DNA of 64,000 nt from Glycomyces artemisiae (GTDB taxonomy: Bacteria; Actinomycetota; Actinomycetes; Mycobacteriales; Micromonosporaceae), in NCBI RefSeq assembly GCF_003002955.1, contig NZ_PVTJ01000001.1, positions 868,001 through 932,000 of the forward strand, written 5' to 3'. The notes beneath the pieces are model-generated. The model saw nothing but the letters and a program-made list of their open reading frames with translations. It searched no databases and was not told where the DNA came from. Shown in pieces: positions 27,376 to 35,763 of this stretch. The first letter of the stretch is position 1. Every line of letters starts with the position of its first letter. A program made the position numbers and the translations under genes.

Positions 27376-28032
27376 GTGATTGCGGACTTCTTTCAGCGGC
27401 ACCGGATCGCCGTCGCCGCCGCCGCGGTGCCGCTGGTGGTCCTCACGGCCACGGCAGTGACCGCCGCGCCGCCCGAATGGCTCACCGCGCACACCGTGCA
27501 GGAGCAGAGCGACGCCTCGCCCAACTTCCGGCGCGTCGCAATCGACGGCCCCGGTGCGACCATCGACCTCCTCGGGCAGCCCGAACCCCTCGACACCGGC
27601 GCCTTCGCGGGCGAGGTGGACCTCGCCCGGCAGCCGGGCGAGGAGGCCATGACGACCGCGAACCTCGTGCTCGCGTCGTCGGGCGAACCCGGGCTCGCCT
27701 TCGGGCAGGTCGCCGTCTCACTGCGGGCCGAGAGCCTCACGGACTACCAGTACAACCCCGACGAGCAGTCGCTCGTCGTCGAGCACGGCCTCGAATTCGA
27801 AGTCGAGCGGGCGCCGGGCATCGGCGTGCGCGGCGAGCCCGTCTTCCTGTACACCGGCCCGCTCCGGCTGCTCCCCACCGAGGCCGTGGACCCGCCCGTG
27901 TTCCCGCCCGAAGGGCAGACGTTCGCGCTGCCCGCACCGGTGCTCCTGTGGGAGGGCGCCGACGGGGTCACCAGCTCCGAGCCCATCGGCATGCTCACCG
28001 GGTTCGCCCTGACGGTCACCCACCCCGCATAG
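27376..28032 (+). CDS. Secreted hypothetical protein
   Basis: I do not recognise the family. The 218-residue product begins with a signal peptide (RIAVAAAAVPLVVLTATAVTAA, cleaved near residue 31). The mature part is acidic, lacks Cys and is predicted beta-rich (EPGLAFGQVAVSLRAESLTDYQYN, FEVERAPGIGVRGEPVFLYTG). The GTG lacks a proper ribosome-binding site, and TAAATT (27364-27369) lies 6 bases upstream, suggesting a leaderless transcript. It is followed after 22 bases by the secreted propeller gene, so they form a two-gene secreted unit. Confidence 0.75.
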   Translation: MIADFFQRHRIAVAAAAVPLVVLTATAVTAAPPEWLTAHTVQEQSDASPNFRRVAIDGPGATIDLLGQPEPLDTGAFAGEVDLARQPGEEAMTTANLVLASSGEPGLAFGQVAVSLRAESLTDYQYNPDEQSLVVEHGLEFEVERAPGIGVRGEPVFLYTGPLRLLPTEAVDPPVFPPEGQTFALPAPVLLWEGADGVTSSEPIGMLTGFALTVTHPA

Positions 28033-28054
28033 CACCAGCGAAAGGACCGAAGCC

Positions 28055-29452
28055 ATGACTTCGATCGCACGCCGCAGAGCCGCCGTGGTCGCCTCCGGCG
28101 TCCTCTCCGCGCTCATCGCCGGCATCCCGGCGCTCGCCCAGGAGCGCGCCGACGGCGGGCCGACCCTCGACTTCGCGGCCGCGACCTGCGGCGCCGCAGG
28201 CGACCTGGAGGCCGAGTTCCTGCTCGCCGAACCGCTCGACGCGCCCGCCGGAACGGCCCACACGGTCGTCGACGTGCGGGTCGAGACCGAGGCCGGCCCC
28301 CTGGCCCCGACCATGATCGGCGGCACGCTCCGGCCCGGCGCCGAGCTGCCCGGGCCCGGCGAGGGCTCGCTCTCCGGCGCGGCCCACGTCCCCGCCGGCG
28401 GCGGGCGGGTCGCCATCGCCGTCGACCTCGAACGCGGCGCCGAGACCACCACAGTGGAGGGCTCGGCGCTGGTCGAGCCGTGCGAGCCCGCCATGCCGGA
28501 CGAGGAGCTGGAGGTGCCCGACCGGGTGTGGGGACCCTACGGCGGCAAGCGCGCCATCCCCACGCACGTCAGCCCCACGGGCGGGCAGACCACCCACCCG
28601 AGCGTGCTCTACTTCCCCGACGGCTGGAACGGCTACGAGTACTGGATGGCGCACACGCCCTACCCCGGCAGCAACTCGGCGCACGAGGACCCGAACATCG
28701 CCGCCTCCCACGACGGCGTCAACTGGGTCGTCCCGGCCGGGCTGACCAACCCGATCGACGACCAGCCCGGGCTGCCCGGACCCTACAACTCCGACACCGA
28801 CCTCGCGATGGGCCCGTCGAACACCATGTACCTGTTCTGGCGGGTGGTGATCCCCGACCTGATGCAGGAGCGCATCAAGTTCGTGAGCTCCACCGACGGC
28901 GTCCACTGGTCCGCGCCGGCGGAGGCGGTGCGCAGCTCGATGAGCGTGCGCAGGCCCCTCTCGCCCGCGTTCGCCTACGTGGACGGGCACTGGGTCATGT
29001 GGGCCGTCAACATCACGCGCTCGCCGAACCGAGTGGAGTACGCGGTCGGCGGCGCCACGCCCGCGAAGGCGACGTGGGGCGCGCCGGTCCCGGTCGCCGT
29101 CGGCGCTATGCAGCGCGAGAAGGAGCCCTGGCACCTCTCGATGCGCAAGGAGGGCGACGAGTACATCGGACTCCTCAACGACACCGTCGTCGGCTCGACC
29201 GGCCGCGACGGCGACCTGCTCTTCCTCGCTGGCGCCACGCCGACCGACTTCGCGAACTCCGCCAAGTCCATCGTGCCGCGCACCAAGCCGTTCCAGCACG
29301 ACCACCTCTACCGCGCGAGCATGATCGTCTCCAGCCAGTACGACAGGCCCGGCTACCGCATGTGGTACTCGGCCCGCATGGCGCTCAACCCGGACGTGTG
29401 GAACGTCCAGGACGTCTTCATGCACGGAGCGCAGGTCCACGGCGCCCCGTGA
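28055..29452 (+). CDS. Secreted GH43/GH32-like five-bladed propeller protein
   Basis: The 465-residue protein has a signal peptide ending PALAQ, an N-terminal beta-domain of about 130 residues with two Cys, then a propeller with repeated Asp/Trp-rich strands: HPSVLYFPDGWNGYEYWMAHTPYP, EDPNIAASHDGVNWVVP, NSDTDLAMGPSNTMYLFWRVV, FVSSTDGVHWSAP. This is the pattern of GH43/GH32-like and sialidase-like folds. Acidic residues at blade starts could be catalytic, but no family signature is decisive. It is co-transcribed with the upstream secreted protein and followed by a strong terminator. Confidence 0.75.
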   Translation: MTSIARRRAAVVASGVLSALIAGIPALAQERADGGPTLDFAAATCGAAGDLEAEFLLAEPLDAPAGTAHTVVDVRVETEAGPLAPTMIGGTLRPGAELPGPGEGSLSGAAHVPAGGGRVAIAVDLERGAETTTVEGSALVEPCEPAMPDEELEVPDRVWGPYGGKRAIPTHVSPTGGQTTHPSVLYFPDGWNGYEYWMAHTPYPGSNSAHEDPNIAASHDGVNWVVPAGLTNPIDDQPGLPGPYNSDTDLAMGPSNTMYLFWRVVIPDLMQERIKFVSSTDGVHWSAPAEAVRSSMSVRRPLSPAFAYVDGHWVMWAVNITRSPNRVEYAVGGATPAKATWGAPVPVAVGAMQREKEPWHLSMRKEGDEYIGLLNDTVVGSTGRDGDLLFLAGATPTDFANSAKSIVPRTKPFQHDHLYRASMIVSSQYDRPGYRMWYSARMALNPDVWNVQDVFMHGAQVHGAP

Positions 29453-29466
29453 CCGGGGACGGGCGA

Positions 29467-29492
29467 GGGCCGGACGCGAATGCGTCCGGCCC
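29467..29492. terminator. Terminator between convergent genes
   Basis: Eleven-base arms GGGCCGGACGC/GCGTCCGGCCC with a GAAT loop and a following TTT. It lies between the secreted propeller gene and the convergent GH38 gene, 12 bases from the latter's stop. Confidence 0.85.
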
Positions 29493-29503
29493 TTTCCCCT
29501 GTC

Positions 29504-32500
29504 CTAAGCCCGGGTGATCCGCAGCGTCGCGATCTGGAAGGGCCGCAGCGCCAGCGACACCGAACCGGCGTCGCTCGCGGTCACCGCGGCCGTCTCGACC
29601 TCGCGCTCCAGCAGGTCCGTCTCCACGACGGCGCCCGAGGTGAAGCCGAGGTCGAGCACGGCTTCCGTGCGCGCCCCGTGCGCCTCGTAGAGCCGCACCA
29701 CGACATCGCCCGAGCCGTCCTCGGCGAGCTTCACCGTCTCCACGACCACCGCCGGGTTCCCCACGGCCACCAGCGGTTCGACCGCTCCGGCGGCCACCGT
29801 ACGCAGCGGCAGGTTGAGCCGGTACCCGGCCCGCACCGCCTCGGCGACGCCGCCGGGGACGAGCGAGGTGCGGAACACGTGCTCGCCCTGGTCGGCCTCC
29901 GGGTCCGGGAACAGCGGGGACTTGAGGAGCGTCTGGCGCACCACGGAGAAGGTGCCGCCGCCGCTTCGCGGGTGCCGCGTCACGTCGTGGCCGTAGGTCG
30001 CGTCGTTCGCGACCCCCAGGCCCCGGCCCGCTTCGCCGACGTGGACCCAGCGGTGGGCGCACGTCTCGAACCGGGCCTCGTCCCAGCTCGTGTTCGTGTG
30101 CGTGGGCCGCTCGATGTGCCCGAACTGGATCTCCGAGCGCGCCGACGCCGTGTGCACGTCGACGGGGAACGCGAACTTCAGCATCGTCTGCCGCTCATGC
30201 CAGTCCACAGTGGTCTCGATGTCGACCGCGGCCCGGCCCGCCTCCACGGTGAACACCTGCGTGATCGTGGACTCGCCGAAGGTGCGGACGGTGCGCACCG
30301 CGGCGCGCTCCTTGCCCTCCTCGACCACCTGCACCTCGTCGGCGGCCTCCAGGTCCCGGCCCGAGCGCCGGTACTCGACGTCCACGTCCCACGCGTCGTA
30401 GTTCCGCGGCGTGTCCGTGAACGCCTGGAGGAGGCCCGCACGCTCCCCCGGCGGGACGGTCTCGCGGCCGGTCCCGCCGTCCACCAGGGAGGTGATGAGC
30501 CCGTCGGCGTCGAAGACCACGCGCACCGCGCCGTTCGCGATCACCGTGGAGCCCGCATCGCGCTCCACCGTCACGACGTCGTTCACCTGCTTGGCGCCCA
30601 CCGAGAACGCGGGCACGCCGTCGACCTCGTAGGGCCCGGAGTTCACGAAGCCTTCGCCCTCGGCGGCGCCGCCGGAACCGAGCGCGGCCACGGCTCCGGC
30701 GATCACCGGCTCCAGGTCCGCCTCGATCTGCGCGTACTCCTTCGCGGTCTGGTCGTAGACCCACCCGATGGACGAGCCCGGCAGGATGTCGTGGAACTGG
30801 TTGAGCAGCACCGTCCTCCACGACTTCCGCAGCAGCTCGTACGGGTATTCCGCGCCCGTGCGCACGGCCGCCGTCGCCGCCCACAGCTCCGCTTCGTGGA
30901 GCAGCGCCTCGCTGCGGCGGTTCCCGCGCTTCGTGCGCGCCTGCGACGCGTACGTGCCGCGGTGGTTCTCCAGGTACAGCTCGCCCGACCACACCGGACG
31001 CGACGGCAGCTCCTCCTCGGCCGCCTCGAAGAACTCGATCGGCGGCGCGATCCGCACCGTCGGCGACCCCTCCAGGTCCGCCGCGCGCCGCGCCGCCGCC
31101 ATCATCTCCCGGGTCGGACCGCCGCCGCCGTCGCCGAACCCGAAGGGCACCAGCGACATCGACGCGCGGCCCTTGTCCGCGAAGTTCCGCTCGGTGTGCG
31201 CCAGCTCCTTCGGCGTGAGCTGCGAGTTGTACGTGTCGACCGGCGGGAAGTGCGCGAAGATCCGCGTCCCGTCGATGCCCTCCCAGTCGAACGTGTGGTG
31301 CGGGTACTTGTTGACCTCGTTCCACGACAGCTTCTGCGTCAGGAAGTACCCCGCGCCCGCCGCGCGCGCGATCTGCGGCAGCGCGCCCGTGTACCCGAAC
31401 GAGTCCGGCAGCCAGACCTCGCGGGTGTCGACCCCGAACTCCTCCAGGAAGAACCGCTTCCCCTCCACGAACTGCCGCGCCATGGCCTCCGCACCCGGCA
31501 TGTTCGTGTCCGACTCGACCCACATGCCGCCCACGGGCACGAACCGGCCCTCGGCGACCCGCGCGCGGATGCGCTCGTACAGCTCCGGATAGAACTCCTT
31601 GATCCACGCGAACTGCTGCGCCGACGAGCACGCGAACACCAGGTCCGGGTCGGCGTCCATCAGCTCCAGCACGTTCGAGAACGTGCGCGCGCATTTGCGC
31701 ACCGTCTCGCGCACCGGCCACAGCCACGCCGAGTCGATGTGCGCGTGGCCCACCGCGTACACCTGGTGCGCCGACCGCGCCGCCGGGGACGACAGCACGC
31801 GCCGCAGCGCCTTGCGGCCCGCGACCGCGGTCCCGTGCACGTCGTGCGGGTGCACCGCGTCGACCATGGCGTCGAGGGCCGCGAACAGCTCTGCGCGCCG
31901 CGGCGAGCCCTCCGGCAGCTCCAGCGCCAGCCCGCGCACCGTCGCCACGTCCTGCACCAGCTCCCACACCGTCGCGTCGCGCTGCACCACTGCGATCCGG
32001 CCCAGCCGGTAGATCGGCGTGTCGGGCGCGGTCTCCCAGCGCCCCAACGGGGTCGGAGCGAAGCGGACGCCGCTGGTGAACACGTCGGGGTTCGCCGCGG
32101 CCTCCACGTACAGCTCGAACGACTCGCCGGGCTTGAGGCCGAGGCGCACGTAGTCGTTCTTCGGCTCGATCGCCTTCAGTGTGCGGCCCGAGCCGTCGAA
32201 GACCAGGGCCTCCACCTGGAAGCCCGCGCCCTCGCCGATGAACCCGGGGTCGATCGCGAGCTCCACTTCGCCCGGCTCGGCCGTCCAGTCCGCTGGGACC
32301 GTGCCGGACACCTTGAACCACACGGTGCCCCAGGCCCGGCCCCACGCGTACCCTTCCTCGACCGGCGCGTACGACTGCCCGACGGCCTCGCTGAACGGCA
32401 CCGGCTCCCCGGGGACCGCCCAGGCCGCCACCCGGACCGGCGCGCTCGCCCGCTCCCTCGCCGGTTCCAGGCGCTCCTTCACGAAGCGGTCGAGGCGGAC

Positions 32501-32527
32501 CTTGACGGCGTGCTGCTGCTGATGCAA
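29504..32527 (-). CDS. GH38 alpha-mannosidase
   Basis: The 1007-residue enzyme removes alpha-linked mannose. It has no signal peptide. After an N-terminal carbohydrate-binding region, the catalytic domain shows the zinc site AVGHAHIDSAWLWPVRETVRK (His, Asp; about residue 275), the nucleophile region VWLPDSFGYTGALPQIARAAG (Asp) and FFLTQKLSWN-type context, followed by the mid and C-terminal beta domains (FTDTPRNYDAWDVDVEYRR). The start is a TTG at 32527 with a strong GAGGAG 7 bases ahead. Its promoter carries the TTCGCGAAACG motif shared with the 27376 gene. Confidence 0.92.
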   Translation of the reverse strand: MHQQQHAVKVRLDRFVKERLEPARERASAPVRVAAWAVPGEPVPFSEAVGQSYAPVEEGYAWGRAWGTVWFKVSGTVPADWTAEPGEVELAIDPGFIGEGAGFQVEALVFDGSGRTLKAIEPKNDYVRLGLKPGESFELYVEAAANPDVFTSGVRFAPTPLGRWETAPDTPIYRLGRIAVVQRDATVWELVQDVATVRGLALELPEGSPRRAELFAALDAMVDAVHPHDVHGTAVAGRKALRRVLSSPAARSAHQVYAVGHAHIDSAWLWPVRETVRKCARTFSNVLELMDADPDLVFACSSAQQFAWIKEFYPELYERIRARVAEGRFVPVGGMWVESDTNMPGAEAMARQFVEGKRFFLEEFGVDTREVWLPDSFGYTGALPQIARAAGAGYFLTQKLSWNEVNKYPHHTFDWEGIDGTRIFAHFPPVDTYNSQLTPKELAHTERNFADKGRASMSLVPFGFGDGGGGPTREMMAAARRAADLEGSPTVRIAPPIEFFEAAEEELPSRPVWSGELYLENHRGTYASQARTKRGNRRSEALLHEAELWAATAAVRTGAEYPYELLRKSWRTVLLNQFHDILPGSSIGWVYDQTAKEYAQIEADLEPVIAGAVAALGSGGAAEGEGFVNSGPYEVDGVPAFSVGAKQVNDVVTVERDAGSTVIANGAVRVVFDADGLITSLVDGGTGRETVPPGERAGLLQAFTDTPRNYDAWDVDVEYRRSGRDLEAADEVQVVEEGKERAAVRTVRTFGESTITQVFTVEAGRAAVDIETTVDWHERQTMLKFAFPVDVHTASARSEIQFGHIERPTHTNTSWDEARFETCAHRWVHVGEAGRGLGVANDATYGHDVTRHPRSGGGTFSVVRQTLLKSPLFPDPEADQGEHVFRTSLVPGGVAEAVRAGYRLNLPLRTVAAGAVEPLVAVGNPAVVVETVKLAEDGSGDVVVRLYEAHGARTEAVLDLGFTSGAVVETDLLEREVETAAVTASDAGSVSLALRPFQIATLRITRA

Positions 32528-32608
32528 TTGAAACTCCTCTATGGGGGAGGGTCGTGAGCATTCGACGTGCCGGGTCGGCCCCCGGGTGCTGCACCCGCGG
32601 CCGATGCG

Positions 32609-32640
32609 AGTGTAAGCCCTTTCCCGGGGTTCGCGAAACG
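32609..32640 (-). promoter_or_regulatory. Promoter and operator of the GH38 gene
   Basis: On the minus strand TTCGCG (32637-32632), a 17-base spacer and TACACT (32614-32609) form a promoter. The -35 region lies inside TTCGCGAAACG (32630-32640), the same 11-mer found at 27329. This suits repression by a shared LacI-like protein. The rest of the 145-bp gap up to 32672 shows nothing else. Confidence 0.5.
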
Positions 32641-32672
32641 GGCGGAAGCGGGCCGTTCACTCCCGCTGCCGC

Positions 32673-33359
32673 TCAACCGGCGACGCCCTCCAGTCCCGTG
32701 TCGCGGTACCGCGCGACCGCGGCGGGCGAGGCGAGGTGCGCCACGAGCGCCCGCGCGGCCTCGTCCGCTCCGGCGCCCGTGGCGGCGGCGAACACCGTGT
32801 AGTGCTGGGCCGCTTCGGGAAGCGGCCCCACGAGCCGGGCCTCCGGCACGAACCGCAGCTCGCTCAGCTGCTGCACGGCCAGATCGGCGCGCCCGTCGAG
32901 GAGCGTCTCCGCCACGAAGCCCTTCTCCACCACGGTGGCGCGGGCGTTCACGCGGTCGGCGATGCCGAGGTCGGCGAGGAGCGACGCGAAGTAGACTCCG
33001 CTCGCGCCGGTCTGCGAGTACGCGACCGAGCGGGCCGCCACGAGCGCGGCCTTCATTGACTCCACAGTGGAGATGTCGGGCAGTTCGCCCTCCCCGGGCG
33101 GGGCCGCGACGCCGACCCCGACGCGGGCGATCTCCACGGCCTCGTCGAGGACGCCCGCCGCGACCAGCTCGGCGAGCTGGTGTCCGACCCCGATCATGAC
33201 GTCGGGGTGGTCGCGGTGCTCGATGCGCTGCAACAGGACGTTCGTGGGGTCGTAGACCGCCTCGACCTCGTGCCCGGTGTCCGCGGTGAAGTCGGCGAGG
33301 ACCCCCGCGTCCAGGGCGAGGCGGACGGCCAGGGTGCTGAACAGTCGGACGGGCTTCAC
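32673..33359 (-). CDS. Signal-less periplasmic-binding-fold protein (ModA-like)
   Basis: The 228-residue type 2 periplasmic-binding fold protein resembles molybdate-binding ModA (VRLFSTLAVRLALDAGVLADFTADTGHEVEAVYDPTNVL; VAYSQTGASGVYFASLLADLGIADRV). There is no signal peptide or lipobox, so it stays in the cytoplasm. Such proteins occur beside sugar-acid dehydrogenases in actinobacteria; a role as ligand sensor or chaperone is only inferred. The GTG start overlaps the dehydrogenase stop (GTGA). It is last in the seven-gene operon. Confidence 0.75.
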   Translation of the reverse strand: MKPVRLFSTLAVRLALDAGVLADFTADTGHEVEAVYDPTNVLLQRIEHRDHPDVMIGVGHQLAELVAAGVLDEAVEIARVGVGVAAPPGEGELPDISTVESMKAALVAARSVAYSQTGASGVYFASLLADLGIADRVNARATVVEKGFVAETLLDGRADLAVQQLSELRFVPEARLVGPLPEAAQHYTVFAAATGAGADEAARALVAHLASPAAVARYRDTGLEGVAG

Positions 33360-34339
33360 GCGGCCCCCTTCAGGTAGTCGGGGTTGACGAGGTTACCCGG
33401 GCGCGGGTCCCCTGCGAGGAAATCGGCGACCTGACCCGCGGCCATGAGGCTCGACCGGGCCCGCGCCTGGTGCGTCGCCGCTCCGATGTGGGCGGTCACG
33501 AACACCCGGTCGAGGCCGCGCAGCGGGCTGTCGGCGGCGAGCGGCTCGGTCTCCAGCACGTCGAGCGCGGCCCCGCGGAGGTGCCCGCTGCGCACCGCGT
33601 CGGCGAGGGCCGCTTCGTCGAGGACGCCGCCGCGGGCGGTGTTGACGAGGAACGCGCCCGGCTTCATCGCCGCGATCCGCTCGCGGTCGATGAGGTTCCG
33701 AGTCGACTCGTCCAGGAACAGGTGCAGCGTCAGGAAGTCGGAGGCCGCGAGCACCGCGTCCAGCGAGCCCCGCTCGATCCCGTGGTCCCCGGCGAAGTCC
33801 GCGTCGAAGTACGGGTCGTACGCGATCACGGTCATCCCGAGCGCCCGCGCGACCCGCGCGACGGCCTTCCCGATCGAGCCGAGCCCCACGATCCCGAGCA
33901 CCGATCCGGCGAGCTCGGTGCCGCTCGGCTGCTCCCACCGGCCCTCGCTCACGGCCGCGATGTTCTGCGGCAGCAGGCGGGCGCCGTTGACGAGCTGGCC
34001 CAGGACCAGTTCGGCGACGGACTCGCGGTTGACGCCGGGCGTGTATGTGACGGCCACGCCCGCGGCGGTCGCGGCGGCGACGTCGATGTTGTCGTACCCG
34101 ACCCCGCAGCGCCCGAACACACGCAGTCGCGTTGCTGCCGTGATGACCTCGGCGGTGAACCGGTCCGTCCCGGCCACGATCGCGTCCGCGTCGGCCACGG
34201 CGTCCGCCAGGGACTGCCCGCTGACGCGCCGGTCCGCGGCCCGCGCGAACACGACCTCGTGCCCGGCGCGGCGCAGGAGCCGCTCGACCTCGCCGCCCGG
34301 CTCCAGATATGCGGTGGTGACCAGCACCCGCGCGCTCAT
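33356..34339 (-). CDS. D-2-hydroxyacid dehydrogenase (phosphoglycerate-dehydrogenase-like)
   Basis: The 327-residue enzyme has the split catalytic domain and central NAD domain (GSVLGIVGLGSIGKAVARVARALG). The catalytic triad is visible as Arg in LVNTARGGVLDE, Glu in DVLETEPLA and His in VTAHIGAATHQA. It interconverts a 2-keto acid and a D-2-hydroxyacid. In this operon the substrate is probably a sugar-derived acid. Both ends overlap the neighbours by 4 bases. Confidence 0.9.
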   Translation of the reverse strand: MSARVLVTTAYLEPGGEVERLLRRAGHEVVFARAADRRVSGQSLADAVADADAIVAGTDRFTAEVITAATRLRVFGRCGVGYDNIDVAAATAAGVAVTYTPGVNRESVAELVLGQLVNGARLLPQNIAAVSEGRWEQPSGTELAGSVLGIVGLGSIGKAVARVARALGMTVIAYDPYFDADFAGDHGIERGSLDAVLAASDFLTLHLFLDESTRNLIDRERIAAMKPGAFLVNTARGGVLDEAALADAVRSGHLRGAALDVLETEPLAADSPLRGLDRVFVTAHIGAATHQARARSSLMAAGQVADFLAGDPRPGNLVNPDYLKGAA

Positions 34340-35763
34340 GCGCCCTCTCCTCTCACCTGCGTGTAGACGGCGACGGTGTATTCGCCGATCCCCTCGGTGC
34401 CGCCTTCGCGGCCGTACCCGGAGGACTTGACGCCGCCGAACGGCGCTTCGGCGACCGCGAGCGCGGTGCTGTTGACGCCGATCATGCCGACGTCGAGGCG
34501 CGCGGCCACGTCCCGTGCGGCCTCCGCGGGCCCGAAGACGTAGGCCGCGAGGCCCTGCTCCACGGCGTTCGCCCGCGCCACCGCCTCGTCGAGGTCCCGG
34601 TACGGCAGCACCGGGGCGACCGGACCGAACGGCTCCTCGGTGAGGATGCGCGCGTCCTCGGGCACGTCCGCGACGACCGTGGGCGCGTAGAACCACCCCG
34701 GCCCCTCGATCCGGTGCCCGCCCGTGAGGATGCGGGCCCCGCCCTCGCGCAGGTCGTCTACAAGGGACTCAACGGCGGCGAGGCGCCGCGCGTTCGCGAG
34801 CGGCCCCACCTCGACGCCCTCGGCGTCCCCGGCCCCGACCTTGAGGTTCGCGGCGGTCTCGGCGAACACCGCCGCGAACGCCTCCGCGTCTTCCTGCGGC
34901 ACGAAGAACCTGGTGGGGGAGATGCACACCTGCCCCGCGTTGCGGAACTTCGCGCCCGCGAGCGTCTTCGCGGCCGAGGCGGTGTCGGCCCCGGGGAGCA
35001 CGATCACGGGCGCGTGGCCGCCGAGTTCGAGGCTGAGCGGCTGGAGGTGCTCGGCGGAGAGCCGCACGAGCTCGCGCCCTACCGGGATCGACCCGGTGAG
35101 CGTGATCTTGCGGATCGCGCGCGACCCGATCACCTGCGCCGCAATGGAAGGCGCGTCGCCGGTGACGACGGCGACGGCGTCTCCGGGCAGGCCCGCCTCC
35201 ACGAGGCACTGCGCGAGCGCGAGGGCCGCGCTCGGGGCCTCCTCGGCGGGCTTGACGAGGATCGAGCACCCGGCGGCGACGGCGGGCGCCAGCTTCCGGG
35301 CCGGGAGCGAGGCCGGGAAGTTCCAGGCGGTGAACGCGGCGACGGGTCCGATCGGGCGCCGCTCGACGCGGAACTCGCGGTCGCCGTCGCCCCAGGTCCG
35401 GCCGAGGTCGCGCAGGGCCTCGTGCGCGAACCAGTCGAAGTACCCGGCGGACTGCTCGATCTCGGCGCGGGCCTCGCCCAGGGGCTTGCCCTGCTCGGCG
35501 GTGATCGCGCGGGCGACGGTCTCGGCCCGGCCGCGCAGGAGCGCCGCGGCCCCGGTGAGGACCCGCGCCCGCTCCTCGGGTGCTGAACGGCGCCAAGCTC
35601 GGAAGCCGCGTTCGACCGCGGCGAGCGCGTCGTCCACATCGGATGCGGTGGCGAGGGCCGCGGTGCCGACGGCCTCGCCGGTGGCGGGGTCGCGGAGCGG
35701 GACGGCCCCGCCGTCGGCGGCCGCGCGGAGGCGGCCGCCGACGTACAGGAGAGTGTCGGTCAT
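34336..35763 (-). CDS. NAD(P)-dependent aldehyde dehydrogenase (succinate-semialdehyde type)
   Basis: The 475-residue aldehyde dehydrogenase contains TAWNFPASLPARKLAPAVAAG, the general base Glu in LELGGHAPVIV and the nucleophile Cys in KFRNAGQVCISPTRFFV. FGGVKSSGYGREGGTEGI near the end places it with succinate-semialdehyde and alpha-ketoglutarate-semialdehyde dehydrogenases. In a xyloside operon, oxidation of 2-keto-glutaric semialdehyde from oxidative pentose breakdown would fit, but no dehydratase is encoded here. It overlaps the GH39 stop and the dehydrogenase start by 4 bases each. Confidence 0.9.
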   Translation of the reverse strand: MTDTLLYVGGRLRAAADGGAVPLRDPATGEAVGTAALATASDVDDALAAVERGFRAWRRSAPEERARVLTGAAALLRGRAETVARAITAEQGKPLGEARAEIEQSAGYFDWFAHEALRDLGRTWGDGDREFRVERRPIGPVAAFTAWNFPASLPARKLAPAVAAGCSILVKPAEEAPSAALALAQCLVEAGLPGDAVAVVTGDAPSIAAQVIGSRAIRKITLTGSIPVGRELVRLSAEHLQPLSLELGGHAPVIVLPGADTASAAKTLAGAKFRNAGQVCISPTRFFVPQEDAEAFAAVFAETAANLKVGAGDAEGVEVGPLANARRLAAVESLVDDLREGGARILTGGHRIEGPGWFYAPTVVADVPEDARILTEEPFGPVAPVLPYRDLDEAVARANAVEQGLAAYVFGPAEAARDVAARLDVGMIGVNSTALAVAEAPFGGVKSSGYGREGGTEGIGEYTVAVYTQVRGEGA

